Shown here one piece after another: positions 42,605-53,759 of a stretch of DNA of 64,000 nucleotides. Origin of the DNA: Schizochytrium sp. TIO01 (Eukaryota; Sar; Bigyra; Thraustochytrida; Thraustochytriidae); assembly GCA_004764695.1 (NCBI GenBank), contig SMSO01000025.1, positions 2,749,102 through 2,813,101 of the forward strand, in the 5' to 3' direction. The notes under the pieces are model-generated. The model ran no database searches, was not told the DNA's origin, and saw nothing but the letters and a program-made list of their open reading frames with translations. The translations under genes were made by a program, and so were the position numbers. The first letter of the stretch is position 1, and the number at the start of each line of letters is the position of its first letter.

Positions 42605-44528
42605 TCAACATTAACAAAAACTTTCAACAAGTGGTCTTGTGCTAAGCGGACAAATACGAGCCTAGACCCGAGTCTAGGCCCGAGTCCCCGAGGGAACTCT
42701 TCGGAATACCGGGCTCTTTGTAAATGAAGGTGATCTTTAATTCACGCCCAGGCAACTTGTAGAGCACACGTCAGAAACGATGGGATGAACGGAGCAACGA
42801 ATTCCATCCCATCAACGCAGCGTGCTTTGACTTTGTGATATGCTTCTTGCTTCACCTAGCATCCATTATCAATCTATCCATTCTTACCGCCCTTGGCTAC
42901 GAATGGATAGAACTAATCACAACACTACCAGATTGAGGCAGCACATTCAGGTAATAGGTATGGCATTCCCAGCACGTGAACCGGCAATGGAGGATCGCTT
43001 GAGCGCTTGCTATGAGATGAGCAACCATCGTTTCGCTCAAATAGATTTTCAGGAAAGGCTAAGACAACTGGAAAAAGGAATGTAGAGCATAGGCCATAGT
43101 GAACTAGACCAGCGACCAAGGTAGCTTCGCTAACTTGAGCATACCTGTGCACTGTTATGACATGGCAAGGGAGCTGAGCTAGCCAGCTTTTCTTCGGACC
43201 TTGCGAACTTGGGAAACTTCTAGAAGAGACTCACGAGGAGAATCCAGGAAACCTAGGAATGGACCTTGGATAAAGTAATGTATGATTAAAATTGTGCCAT
43301 GGGCCTCTCCATTGTGGGGCTTTTGCACTTCGCTTTTGACCTAGAACCAAAGTCTTCTACCCAAGTGGGACCTTTCGATTCGGAATTATGCGAGACTCTT
43401 CATGGGAGCAGAACAACAAGACGCACACGCCCTGCTAGCAGACGCAAAGATGCCGATATTATTCAGTAGGAACCTCATCCTCCACATTTATCTCAACTCT
43501 GAAGTTACTATAAAACCGCAGCATGAACAAACCAGACTTTTTACTACAATCGGCATTCGCTCTAGCCTTTATCAAGCTCAATCGTCACAATTTATCTCTC
43601 GCAAAGCGCACAAGCTCAGATCCATTTTACTATTTTAAACAAACGAAACACCACTTTAGCCTCCTTCTTATATCTTCAGACAGTGCGGTTGTCACTCTGT
43701 ACAAATGGTGCCTTGGCTTCGATCATTGACGAATGGGCTTTGTTTGTTTAATATCATCAGCTATCGTCGTATGCAATGCAGAGTCCATGAGGGCCACTTG
43801 GTTAACAAAAACAAGCAAACAAGTCAACAAGTCAGCGCTGCATGGCATTCTCTTTAGTTCCAATCCCGGTACACAACCCGTGTGAGAAACCTAAACCTTG
43901 TTAAGATTCCTCAAACCAGGCAGAAAGTCAAACGCCTCTTGTACAGAACAAATTGTAGTGGAGCTGTTTGATGGACTACAAGTGACATCTATCAAGGAGA
44001 ATACAGCACCGTCCATTGCAAGAACCAATCAATATAGTGGCATCGAATTCTCGCCTCCCTAAGCTCGAACGCATTGGTATGAAGAAATTGAAACCGATGG
44101 TGCACGAACTTGAACGTCAATAGCATATCGCCAGTCGACTTCTGCGTTTGAAATAACGAAAGCAAGAATCGAATCCTCTTCATAAGTCGTCAAACATCTG
44201 AGATTCTGTCTGTCGTAGCGAAAGGCACAATCATTCGTAAATGATAATCTTGGTTGTGCCTTATTACATTTTCCATCGAGGAGGTTTGCTCTATTGAAGT
44301 GCAGATATATGTTTCATAGTATTTTATATTCTCTACTGTAAATAGGCTCTATATTATACTTGCAGAGTGTCCGATAATGCAGAATATGAAGAAGCGGCTT
44401 GAAAGGTCAAGGAAGGAGTCACTCGATTCGACTTGGTCTTTTCACCAAATCTCAATTCAGACCTCCTCTTCCATCGGGATGTCCGCGTAAGGACGCGAGG
44501 CACCTGCGCCCTCGACCTACTCCTCCAG
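41577..44528. other. Gene-poor region between glutathione synthetase and the kinase
   Basis: About 3 kb with AT-rich simple sequence (41930-41990) and a CAA repeat. No frame here carries a recognisable domain. The kinase reading frame is open back to 44433 but without an ATG. Confidence 0.45.
42511..42612. repeat. CAA trinucleotide microsatellite
   Basis: ACGACGACG runs into (CAA)n with CATCAACAA interruptions over ~100 bases. It is not in a gene. Confidence 0.93.
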
Positions 44529-47315
44529 ATGGGTTGTGCCTCCTCTGCCCCGCGGGAGAATTCCTCTCCTGCGCCGCAGCCGCGCTCAAACGCGCTCAGT
44601 GGCCCTCAACAGCACCCTCATGGGATTATTCAAGGCGCACCCAGCTCCAACTCTAACTCCACATCCCCGTTTGTGAATCCTACGATCCTTGGGAACTCTG
44701 GAGGCGCCACCCACTCTGCCAACAGCACGAGCATTTCCGGGAACAGGGCCGGCGTAGAGGCTATTTCAGGCTCAAAAAGGCACGTTTTGGCAGCGCTCGG
44801 CGTGGACCTTGGACTCGAAGGCGCTCCTGAAAGTGGTGAGCTCGTGATCAATCAATATACTTTAACAAAGATCTTGGGTCAAGGTTCCCAAGCTCAAGTT
44901 CGACTTGCTGTAGACGCGGAGAACAATCAATGGGCGGTGAAGATCATTCGCAAGAGGCTCACCTTACGGAGGGGAAGGGCTCGCAGCAGCGGCCCGGTGG
45001 CCAATGCAGCAGCTCCAATTGCTAGGGAGATTGCAATTATGAAGAAGCTGCAACATCCGAACATTGTGCAGCTGCACGAGATTTTGGACCTTCCGCAGCA
45101 TAACAGAATATTTCTGGTAATGCAATATGTGAACGGAGGGCCGCTCATGGGAGACCAGCTGGAAGGGAATAAGCCGCTCGAAGAGGCGCGTGCGAGAGAC
45201 CTATTTGGACAGCTCATCAAGGGCCTTGAATATCTGCACTTTCATGGAATTGTGCACAGGGATATTAAGCCTTCCAATCTGCTGGTTACACAAACAGGCC
45301 TACTAAAGATCAATGATTTTGGTGTGTCAGCCATCTGCGAACCTGTTGAGCTTGAGGATGAGATGAGCGATAGCTCTAATGATTCGGATGATGATAACTC
45401 AGATGGAGGCTCCATGAGTGACGGATATGTTGTCCAAGTGCTACCTAACGAAGATGTTTCGCTGGCGCTTGGTTTGGAAAATTACAATGCTGGGATATCA
45501 CTTCTCAATCGGGCTCCTGACACAGACCTTGATCGTAGTTCAAGTTATAATCCACCTTCGGGAAACAGTAAAACCATTTCTGGTTTTGCTCCAGCTAACA
45601 CTGCACAGGTGCATGGCGAAAACGTATCCACTTCTTTCCCTGAACCTCCTCCTCCTCCCAAGTTGAATCATACGGTCGGCAACCATCGAGCCTCAATTGA
45701 TAGAAACATTGGCAATGACGAAGTAGACCAAGCGGCTCTAGACTTCGAGGGAGAAGACCTGCACCTTGATGTGGAACTTCCTAAGCTCACCTTGGCGACG
45801 CAAAATCTTGAATCCCCGTCATTGCCGTTTCATTTGCACGATGAAATACTCGATGATGAAGAGGAGAACGGGGCGGAGAGATTTGAAAGCGATGACGAAG
45901 GCGATGAACTTTCCCGTCATAATCGGCGCAGTGGAATGAATGGTGACGCAAAGGTGCGTGCAGGCGAGTCTAGTAGGGTGCTTGCCCTCCTTTCTCAAAC
46001 AAAGACACCGCGCATGGGTGCAGTACCCTTTATTACGCCTCGTGCAGCAGCCGCAGCGGAAAAACTCAATCCAGACTCTGAAGAAGCTCGTCGCTTAAAA
46101 GGAATTTTATACCCACCCACCCCAAATGGCATGAACAAAGTCCAACATGATGACAACATGAATTCCCCTCCAATCGGTACCTATGCGTTCTTCCCCCCGG
46201 AAGCTTGCAATTTTGACAATTTTAATGATGTACAGTACAAAGGCAAGCTTGCAGATCTCTGGGCCGCAGGTATCACCCTTTATATGCTACTATTTGGTCG
46301 TGTTCCCTTCCTCGCTGATACCCGTGAAGAAATCTTCTACATGATCCGGACCATGCCACTCACATACCCAGAGGAACACGTGGACAGGGTTAGTTCTGAG
46401 GCTCTGCAGCTGTTAGAGCGTATGCTGGCCAAACGATCCTATGAGCGCCTCGATATTCCTGGTATTAAAACGAGCGAATGGATTCGCCAAGGTGCAAAAC
46501 TTGCTCAACTTTCTCAGGCTTACCGTGACTTCATTGTACCAACCCAGGATGAGGTCGACGCTGCAGTCACTGAAGTTGACCTTTCGGTTGGTATTACCCC
46601 TCTTGTTCGGAGCAAGTCATGGACAACACCATCGCCTTTTGGAAAGGCTGCCGGAAATGCCTCCAACGTGGTGCACACCCGTCTAGCAAGTGGTGGGACT
46701 GTAGCAAGCGGGGATGTTCGCAGCCTTGCTGCTTCTCTCAGCACAGATGATCCTGCGAAAATATTTGGCGACACAGGTGAGTTTACCGCTCAGCCACCTC
46801 CACCGTTGGAGTCTCAACGCCTCTGGCGCAATGAAACAGGTGGCAGCACAAGTGTAGCAAGCGATGGCGGGGATATGGTTGTACCCTTGCCCAATTTTAA
46901 TCTGCGTCTGGACACAACGTCCGCAGCTGTGAGTATGTCCAGAGAGAGGCCTGACATGCGTCCATTGTCATTGCCAACAAGACAGCTTCGCCCTGAGCCT
47001 CTTCAACAAATGATGGAGCGACGTGTTGATGCTGTGACTGCTGCCAAGCAGCAGGCTGCAGCGGCAGCGGGAACTCCAAATAACTGCTCACCTCTTACTG
47101 CGAAGAAAGATACCCCGCTTGGTTCGAAATCTGCGGTTGCTGGTGGAGGCATATCCTCTCCTCTGACTGCGCCAGCAGCTGTTCAGATCCCGCAAATTGG
47201 AAACGCTTCTGAGTCTTTGGCATTGCCTAGTAGTAAGCCTGCATCAACTCAGCAAACCAACGATTCCAATGATAGCCAATCTGGCGCAAAATCTCGCAGC
47301 ATTGACCAAGAGTAA
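44529..47315 (+). CDS. Ser/Thr protein kinase with long activation-segment insertion and MGC myristoylation motif
   Basis: The first ATG (44529) gives 928 residues starting MGCASS, an N-myristoylation/palmitoylation motif. The kinase domain spans ~109-653: glycine loop LGQGSQAQV (~116), Lys138 (WAVKIIRK), HRDIKPSN (His ~243) and DFG (~263). The normally ~25-residue stretch between DFG and the APE motif is expanded to ~290 residues by an acidic, Ser-, Pro- and Asn-rich insertion (~270-545). The domain then resumes at GTYAFFPPEAC with PPE in place of APE, DLWAAGITLYMLLFG and an RL-type C-lobe. The C-terminal ~270 residues are low-complexity. The sequence around DFG and the C-lobe recalls CaMKK/LKB1-pathway kinases (upstream kinases of SNF1/AMPK), a tentative placement. 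It is convergent with hslV. Confidence 0.9.
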   Translation: MGCASSAPRENSSPAPQPRSNALSGPQQHPHGIIQGAPSSNSNSTSPFVNPTILGNSGGATHSANSTSISGNRAGVEAISGSKRHVLAALGVDLGLEGAPESGELVINQYTLTKILGQGSQAQVRLAVDAENNQWAVKIIRKRLTLRRGRARSSGPVANAAAPIAREIAIMKKLQHPNIVQLHEILDLPQHNRIFLVMQYVNGGPLMGDQLEGNKPLEEARARDLFGQLIKGLEYLHFHGIVHRDIKPSNLLVTQTGLLKINDFGVSAICEPVELEDEMSDSSNDSDDDNSDGGSMSDGYVVQVLPNEDVSLALGLENYNAGISLLNRAPDTDLDRSSSYNPPSGNSKTISGFAPANTAQVHGENVSTSFPEPPPPPKLNHTVGNHRASIDRNIGNDEVDQAALDFEGEDLHLDVELPKLTLATQNLESPSLPFHLHDEILDDEEENGAERFESDDEGDELSRHNRRSGMNGDAKVRAGESSRVLALLSQTKTPRMGAVPFITPRAAAAAEKLNPDSEEARRLKGILYPPTPNGMNKVQHDDNMNSPPIGTYAFFPPEACNFDNFNDVQYKGKLADLWAAGITLYMLLFGRVPFLADTREEIFYMIRTMPLTYPEEHVDRVSSEALQLLERMLAKRSYERLDIPGIKTSEWIRQGAKLAQLSQAYRDFIVPTQDEVDAAVTEVDLSVGITPLVRSKSWTTPSPFGKAAGNASNVVHTRLASGGTVASGDVRSLAASLSTDDPAKIFGDTGEFTAQPPPPLESQRLWRNETGGSTSVASDGGDMVVPLPNFNLRLDTTSAAVSMSRERPDMRPLSLPTRQLRPEPLQQMMERRVDAVTAAKQQAAAAAGTPNNCSPLTAKKDTPLGSKSAVAGGGISSPLTAPAAVQIPQIGNASESLALPSSKPASTQQTNDSNDSQSGAKSRSIDQE

Positions 47316-48228
47316 AATCATTTGAAGCAAACGCCTCAACATCCTGTTTAAATTTGTTTTTATGCATGCATTTTTGCATATGAATATGAATGTGTGTGTT
47401 CTTTTTGCAAGAACAAGAGAATAGATAATCTCAATAATGAAAGCATGAATGAGCTATGCCCTTTGAGATTACAGTTGAAATTAATTAATGCGTAAAAATC
47501 CCTCCCAAACCGGCTCAATTAACTTGTCCGAACGGAGCTCAAGATTCTCGTTTAGACTTAAAGACGAGATAATAATTTGCCACTTACTCGGTTGCTTAGA
47601 GGGAGTGGCAGATTTAGCTTTTGTTTTTTTTATTCTCGTTTAATGTGACGTGAGATGAGAATATGGAGAGCAAGATATATGAGAGGAACATATGAAATAT
47701 AACTTTTCGGAAATCGGTCTAGAGTTCATCCCCCTCTACATAGGCAACTAATACCATGAATTTTATTAGCTTTTAAAGGTTGCCCTATGGCATCATCCTT
47801 GATTTGTCATGAACTAAAGTTATGCAACTAATAAATCAAAACGCATTGGACCACTTCCTGAGTAAGCAAGCGACACGTGCTCGCGCTCTTGTAAAAACAA
47901 AAACCACTTGCACTGTGGCAAATCCTGGCGTCCTGGCAAAAAAAGCAGGCATGCATGCATAATCTTTTCTCTACTGTTGTACATTGTCAATGCAAAGGTC
48001 CAGTGAGACACGTAACAAAAACGAAGTCGGAGACATGGTCACCCAAGGCGTGAGTCTCATCAGTCCAATGAGCGAATCAATTTTGACTTCATGAAACAAT
48101 GAATCAATCACATTAGGTCAGCATATCAAATTTCTAGTTTGGTTTTGTATGTAGGTAGGTACGTTATTGTAGGGCATGATGGTCGGCCAGTCTCCATCGG
48201 CGATCTATCTTTACTTGGTCTGTGATCT
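47316..48228. other. Intergenic region between convergent kinase and hslV genes
   Basis: About 900 bases of AT-rich flank. A GTAGGTAGGTAC motif lies at 48151-48162, 67 bases beyond the hslV stop. No gene seen. Confidence 0.4.
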
Positions 48229-48969
48229 TTACTTGGTGGGGTCGCTCTCGCTAGCACCCTCGATGACCTCCATGGTGTAGTTGCTGTTGGTGAAGACGCA
48301 CAGCTCCGAGGCAACGTTCATAGAACGCTTCGCAATTTCCTCCGCAGTGAGTTCCGGCGCGTCAAGGCCAGAAAGAGCGCGTGCAGCAGAGAGCGCAAAG
48401 AGACCGCCAGATCCAACAGCAATGACGCCGTCCGGAGAGTGCAGAACATCACCATTACCAGTGAGCGTGAGAGAGACGTCCTTGTCCACCACAATCATGA
48501 TTGCCTCCAAGCGGCGCAAGTACTTGTCCGTGCGCCAGAGCTTGGCAAGCTCTACACAAGAACGGGTCAGCTGGCCAGGGTACTGCTCGAGCTTCTTCTC
48601 GAGGCGATCAAGCAGTGTAAGAGCATCGGCTGTGGCACCAGCGAAGCCAGCGAGCACGACATTATCGTTGTCGGAGGATCCCTTGGAGGACCCCAAACGA
48701 CGAACCTTGATTGCGTTACCCTTGACAACGGAGTTGCCCTGAGAGATCTGGCCGTCTCCGATCACTACCACCTTGCCACCACGGCGAACGGAGAGAATCG
48801 TAGTGCCATGCATGTCGTTCGAAAAGGCGCTAGAGCTCATGCCGCGAGCGACAATGGCGCTGGGCAGAGAACGAGATACACAGGCGGCAGAGGAGGAAGT
48901 GACGGGGGCGACGCTACGGAGGGCAATCATCGAAGACGCCGAGAAGCGAGAAGCGGCAGCGGAGAACAT
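48229..48969 (-). CDS. hslV: HslV, ATP-dependent protease proteolytic subunit (mitochondrial form)
   Basis: The protein has 246 residues from an ATG. Residues ~1-55 are rich in Ser, Ala and Arg and lack acids, as in a mitochondrial targeting peptide plus propeptide. The mature part starts at Thr56 (HG then [14 protein letters not shown]), aligning with the catalytic N-terminal Thr of bacterial Hsl[56 protein letters not shown] and [19 protein letters not shown] follow in the bacterial order. HslV forms a double hexamer that degrades proteins unfolded by HslU. In eukaryotes it is kept in mitochondria of some protists, including stramenopiles and kinetoplastids. HslU is not in the window. G/C-ending codons predominate. 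Confidence 0.96.
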   Translation of the reverse strand: MFSAAASRFSASSMIALRSVAPVTSSSAACVSRSLPSAIVARGMSSSAFSNDMHGTTILSVRRGGKVVVIGDGQISQGNSVVKGNAIKVRRLGSSKGSSDNDNVVLAGFAGATADALTLLDRLEKKLEQYPGQLTRSCVELAKLWRTDKYLRRLEAIMIVVDKDVSLTLTGNGDVLHSPDGVIAVGSGGLFALSAARALSGLDAPELTAEEIAKRSMNVASELCVFTNSNYTMEVIEGASESDPTK

Positions 48970-51909
48970 GGCGGCACGAAGCGATGCAGCGATGAGACAG
49001 AACGACTAGGAATGCAGGGAAACCGAGTGAAGTTGCAGCCGCAGGGAAAGGCGGAAAGGAAGCAGAAGACGTAGGAGGCAAAGATCAGGTAAGCCACGTA
49101 GGTCCACGATAAGGCACCGCAGGAAGAGGAACTGCGATGAAGGTGCTTCTTGTCTTCTTGCTTGATTTCTTCGACTTTCTGACTTCCTTTTACATCAATT
49201 TTCATCTCTCTCATCAATCTTTATTCACATAATACGTACTATAAAAGAACAACTTTTCATAATTATCACTCTAATTGATAAGGATTCTGCTACTACTACT
49301 ACTAGCAACAATACTACTATTACTACTACTGCTCAATCGCTATCTTTTTTTAATTAAAAATAAATAAATAAATATATATACATAATACCATATACGTATT
49401 TCTCTTTCTTCGTATTAATTTCCTTCTTCTTCTTTCTTGAATTTTAGAGTCAAAATGAATAAATGTAATGTGCGGAAGTCTTCACGCAAATCGATGTTCA
49501 CAAGCATTCATTGCATTGGGCTTCGAGGGGCTCTGGAAACCGCCGTTGGGACAGCCCAGAACTGCGTAAGGGCCTGGAGGCCTGCGCCGCTTTGGTTGGC
49601 GTTGGCGGGGGCCTGCCTGCCTGCCTCTTCAGGAGTTCGCATTCTTTTCTTTCGGTTCTTTGAAGCAGAATGAGAGAAAGCAAAGAACAAATACTGCCTT
49701 ACAATACGCTGCTGCCGTTCCTTTCACAGAGCAGGCAAACGCGGCAAGCAGCGCATGCGCGGAGTTCCCTCGCGCGGCACGGACATCAGGCGAGGCGCCC
49801 AAGGCCCAACGTGAGGCGCCAAGGAAGGAAATGAGATTGATTGCATTGGCGATTGTAACCCATTTTTGACTGTCATCATTTGCGAACGAATGAAAGGGTA
49901 TTTTATTTTATTTTATCTTCAATCGCGATCATTTCTTACGATTTCTTTCTTATTTCTTTCTTCTATTCTATTCAAAATAAGGCTTATCATCATAATACTG
50001 TGATATTAAAAAGTTGTTTTATAAATTAAAGAAACTATTTCACAAATAAACACTAAAAAACAACCAAAATCATTGTGACGACTCTCAATCGATCAGACCG
50101 AAGAAAACTGTCAACGTTAATGAATACCAAGTGCTCGGAGAGAGCAAAGACGATACCTTGAGCAGTCAAGATACGCGCAGTAAAGCGTAGGTACAGAGAG
50201 CGAAGGTTATATTGCAGTGAGAATGGGTTCATAACTTCGTCATCACATCAATTAATCGAGAGAACGATAAAGACGAAGAAAGAAACTAGAAAGACGAGGA
50301 ATCGAGACTTCCAGTAATGTATTACCAGACACCGCGTAAAATAAATGTTTGTATATTATAAAGAGTTTTGGTCCGGTAATAGAAGCGCCCTGTGTGCGAG
50401 GATAAAGAGCAGAAAGATTTTTTGATGTTGTGAGTCCTTCTCTTTGAGGATCTCTTTTCGCACATAACTAACTTCACCAAAGTAGGTTAAATATAAGTTT
50501 ACTCTTGGATCAATGGGCTTTCATTTTGTTCTTGAGAAAGAGAGAGTTCATTAATGTTTAACGCTCAGGAGGGGGAATCCGGAGCACGTAAATGTGGTGA
50601 TAGACGCTGGCGAGGGCCGCACGAAGAGAGCTGAGTATTGTAAATGTGGGATGCAATGCACCGTTTGCTCTTCTGGAGTGTCTTTGAAGCTGGTATGGAG
50701 ACCTCGGATCAAAGCAGGAGGAGGCTGTGAAGACTAACTTTCAGTTCTGGGTTCAAGATGTCTCATCCTCTCGGCAGTTGTGCCTGCCAGCCTGAGCACC
50801 TCAAAGAGGCAGGCAAGTCCTTCATTTAATGTGTGCTAGCTGCGGACTCGCACAGTCTTCTTGGCAGCTTGAAAGTTAGCTCAAGCCCATCAGTGTGAAA
50901 CCCTAATGCGTTTGCAAAAGCCCTTGAATTATCTGTGTGTAAGCTGATAACCTTGATAGATCTTCGACTGGAGCTACGATGTCAGAGTGGCCATGTTTCA
51001 TTTGACGATCTTTTGAGCTTATTCTTCAGCTCCCACTCAATAGCCGGCTAGAGAACCTGAACCATGGAACGAAGCTGATAGTGGGATCTTAAAAAATCCT
51101 GCATCGGGACCAACTTGTCCTCATTCTCGGGCGGTGCGCAATAATTGACTTTTACTATTGATCAAGGGGAATAATAACAATTGCTGTGCGCAGAGAAAAC
51201 GATGCCTTCATCAGGCAACCTGGATAAAATACTGTAGTAGAGCTTACTCGTACATTTAGGCGAGAGCAAGCAAGTGTGTGAATTCCATTTCTCGAACAAT
51301 CTTCTGAGTCTCGTTACTGAATCCAAAAGAACATAAAGAGCACCCGTAAACCTATGAATATAAAAAGCGCATTTACAATAAGTTACCTCATCCTTATTTG
51401 ATTTGCTGTACTTTGTCATATATGCAACTTTCATAGCGCATTTGCTCATTCTACAAATACCTACACATTACTAAACCACTTACTATACATTGATTGAGGT
51501 GGCGATTTGTAAAAAAGGGGAGGTAGGTACACATCTCGAGCGGCACAACTTGAAGTTTGTGATATTTTGAAAGTTGCGACTCCACGAGTTATTCGCGCAT
51601 GGATTAGACTAAATGATGACAGAACTTCTCTAAATTCCTCCTTTTCTTCGAAAGTATTATCAGAGTGCTAAGTGGACGGTAGGTGCTACTAGTAGTAGAT
51701 CATGGATATAAGTTGGGATAAACGGCACCTGGACAATCCCCGTTTGATCTTTGGCGCAATTGATCTTGCCGGTGGGGCGGCGCTGATTCGGTGTGGCGAA
51801 GCGAGCTCTGCCTCGCAAAGTCCACGCGAGGCGTTCTGAGAAACTGCCGCTCCTTAGTTAGTGTGGTCTACTATTTATCGTGCGTGCTTAGGTTGGTTAT
51901 TTGACTAAG
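48970..51909. other. Gene-poor region upstream of hslV and the membrane-protein gene
   Basis: About 2.9 kb between divergent genes. It has a CTA repeat near 49288-49332, AT simple sequence near 49350-49380, and AGGTAGGTAC at 51521. No credible gene. The short frames lack domains or codon bias. Confidence 0.45.
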
Positions 51910-53257
51910 ATGAGGCGATTCCTGACAAGCATGTTGGGCGATAAGTTCGACCCCTCAGGAGCCCTCGAGGACAAAGATGCTGCAGGAGAACTTCTGGGGG
52001 TGCTGGCGCTCTTCATGATCCTCACTGCAGCATACCACCGCCATATTGCTTCCAGAGGCGCACCAAGAGCTTCAGTGGACCCTCATGCTGCAGATGCAAA
52101 AGCAGCGGCTGCAGCTGCTGCAGCCCTTGGCAGAGATGAAAATTTCTTTGTAGAGCCTGAAGACGCAAATGTGGAAAATCTCATGGCACGGAAGAAACAG
52201 GAAGTGCTAGAACGTAACTTCTGGAATACGCTCTCACCCTTAGATCTGCGCCATGGTTCACATGTTGGCGTGATTTCAAGGTTTTCACTCGGGCTTTACC
52301 GCCTTGGCGCGCTATGCTACTGTATCGGTAAGTAACACACCAAAAATTTAAAGTGAATTCAAGAATAGCATTAAGACAGTGCGTTAGCTTTTTTTGGTGA
52401 AGATTGAAAAAAAAAACTAACGAAAACTTATTTGTATATGGTTGGCGATAACAGCGATGTGGGTTATTTATTTCAAGGATGGAGTGTGCTGCGATGACCT
52501 GCAGTACCTAGAGCCGTACAGCTTTGCATTGTATACCCTTTATTTTCTATTTGCGACATTTGTATCAATCAAATCTCCCCAACCGGATGGCTCCATTGCC
52601 CGATATGAGGTAGTCATGGTCTGCTTGTATGAGGTTGCCTTTCCTATGGCATTGTTTCTCTGTGTCACATACTGGTCAATTCTTGACAGAAGCAAAACAT
52701 ACACATTTCCGAGCCATGAAAAATCGATGCGCAGAACCTTTGCCTCACTCAATGCAGGACTGATGCTCTTGGAATGGGCTATGAACCGAATTGTTCTGCA
52801 TAGCTCCCGCTGGATGTGGGTTGCGTACCTGTGTGAATTGTATCTTTTTGTGATGATTTGTATCGAAAAACTAGCTGGAAAGAGTTACCTTGTCTACCGT
52901 GACATCAAATTTTTGCCATTGGAACTTGGCGCTTATCCACTCATGGTGGAGGCACTTATGTCTGCAATCGCTTTTTACTACTTCGTATGCGTATTAGTGT
53001 CATTAAAACAGTACGGGTGGACATCGCCGCTTTCGCATCCTGTTGAAGGGGCTTTCCCGCTTCGTCAGCGATCCTCTAATGGTCATGATGCGGATCTTGA
53101 TGCACATACAGAAGGGTCTGAGGAAAACCACCACCATCATCAAGGTTATTTAGATCAAGGAACAAGTACCGGGGCTCGTGCTGCAGCAACAGCAGAAACC
53201 CCCCTTCTTGAAGACACGGATGATGCACAGCGTCACCACACAGATTCATTGGATTAG
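51910..53257 (+). CDS. Multi-pass membrane protein of unknown function (two exons)
   Basis: The gene is join(51910..52327, 52455..53257), 406 residues. Donor GTAAGT after TGTATCG and acceptor AACAG before CGATGTGG splice in phase 1, joining ALCYCIG to AMWVIYF within one membrane segment. About seven hydrophobic helices are visible: GVLALFMILTAAY, the splice-spanning LGALCYC/AMWVIYF, ALYTLYFLFATFVSI, AFPMALFLCVTYWSIL, LNAGLMLLEWAMN, MWVAYLCELYLFVMIC and ALMSAIAFYYFVCVLV. An Ala-rich hydrophilic stretch follows helix 1, and the C-terminal tail is His-, Asp- and Glu-rich. The helix pattern and YW/LN motifs recall rolling-stone/AIG1-type proteins, but this is a weak resemblance. It is convergent with EBP2. 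The function is unknown. Confidence 0.8.
52328..52454 (+). other. Phase-1 intron in the membrane-protein gene
   Basis: 127 bases from GTAAGT to AACAG, with T- and A-rich tracts. Splicing converts two overlapping truncated frames into one continuous membrane helix. An unspliced read would stop directly after the donor. Confidence 0.88.
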
Positions 53258-53759
53258 TTTTTATAGTAGGCCTAGATGCTGATGTTATTTTTGTTGTCGT
53301 TTTAAATGTCGTTTCTGCTGCTGCTGTGCTGGCTAGAGCAGCAGGAATTGTAGGAGTTGCTGTTGGTCTAAAAGAGAGGTAGGAAAGGAAAGTTGTCGTG
53401 GCCATCAACGTAAAAAGATAAACGAAAGAGACGAAAGAGAAGCCCAAAGAAGGGCGGCCATTTGAAAGGAAGAAAATGAGAGATGACAAGACTGAGATAC
53501 CAGTCATCGCGTGCCTCTTGAATCTTCGTCATATTTTGACTTTTGCAAATTATAGATTTTTCTGCAAAAATAAAGAGTTTAATTAGTCCTGGTTGTGCTC
53601 AAAGTTTTAGAAGTCCTTCTCCTTGCCGGAGACGATGACAACCTGCCACAGCATAGTTTAAGAGGTTGTGAAGACCAGGTCGCCAAATCGTTGCCGTAGT
53701 TGCACTTTGTGTAAATATTTCGAGTGCCGTTGGTATTGAGTGTTTTACAGCCTAGTGCT
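53258..53759. other. Intergenic region between convergent membrane-protein and EBP2 genes
   Basis: About 500 bases of 3' flank for both genes. A minus-strand frame runs through it but carries no domain. No gene called. Confidence 0.4.
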
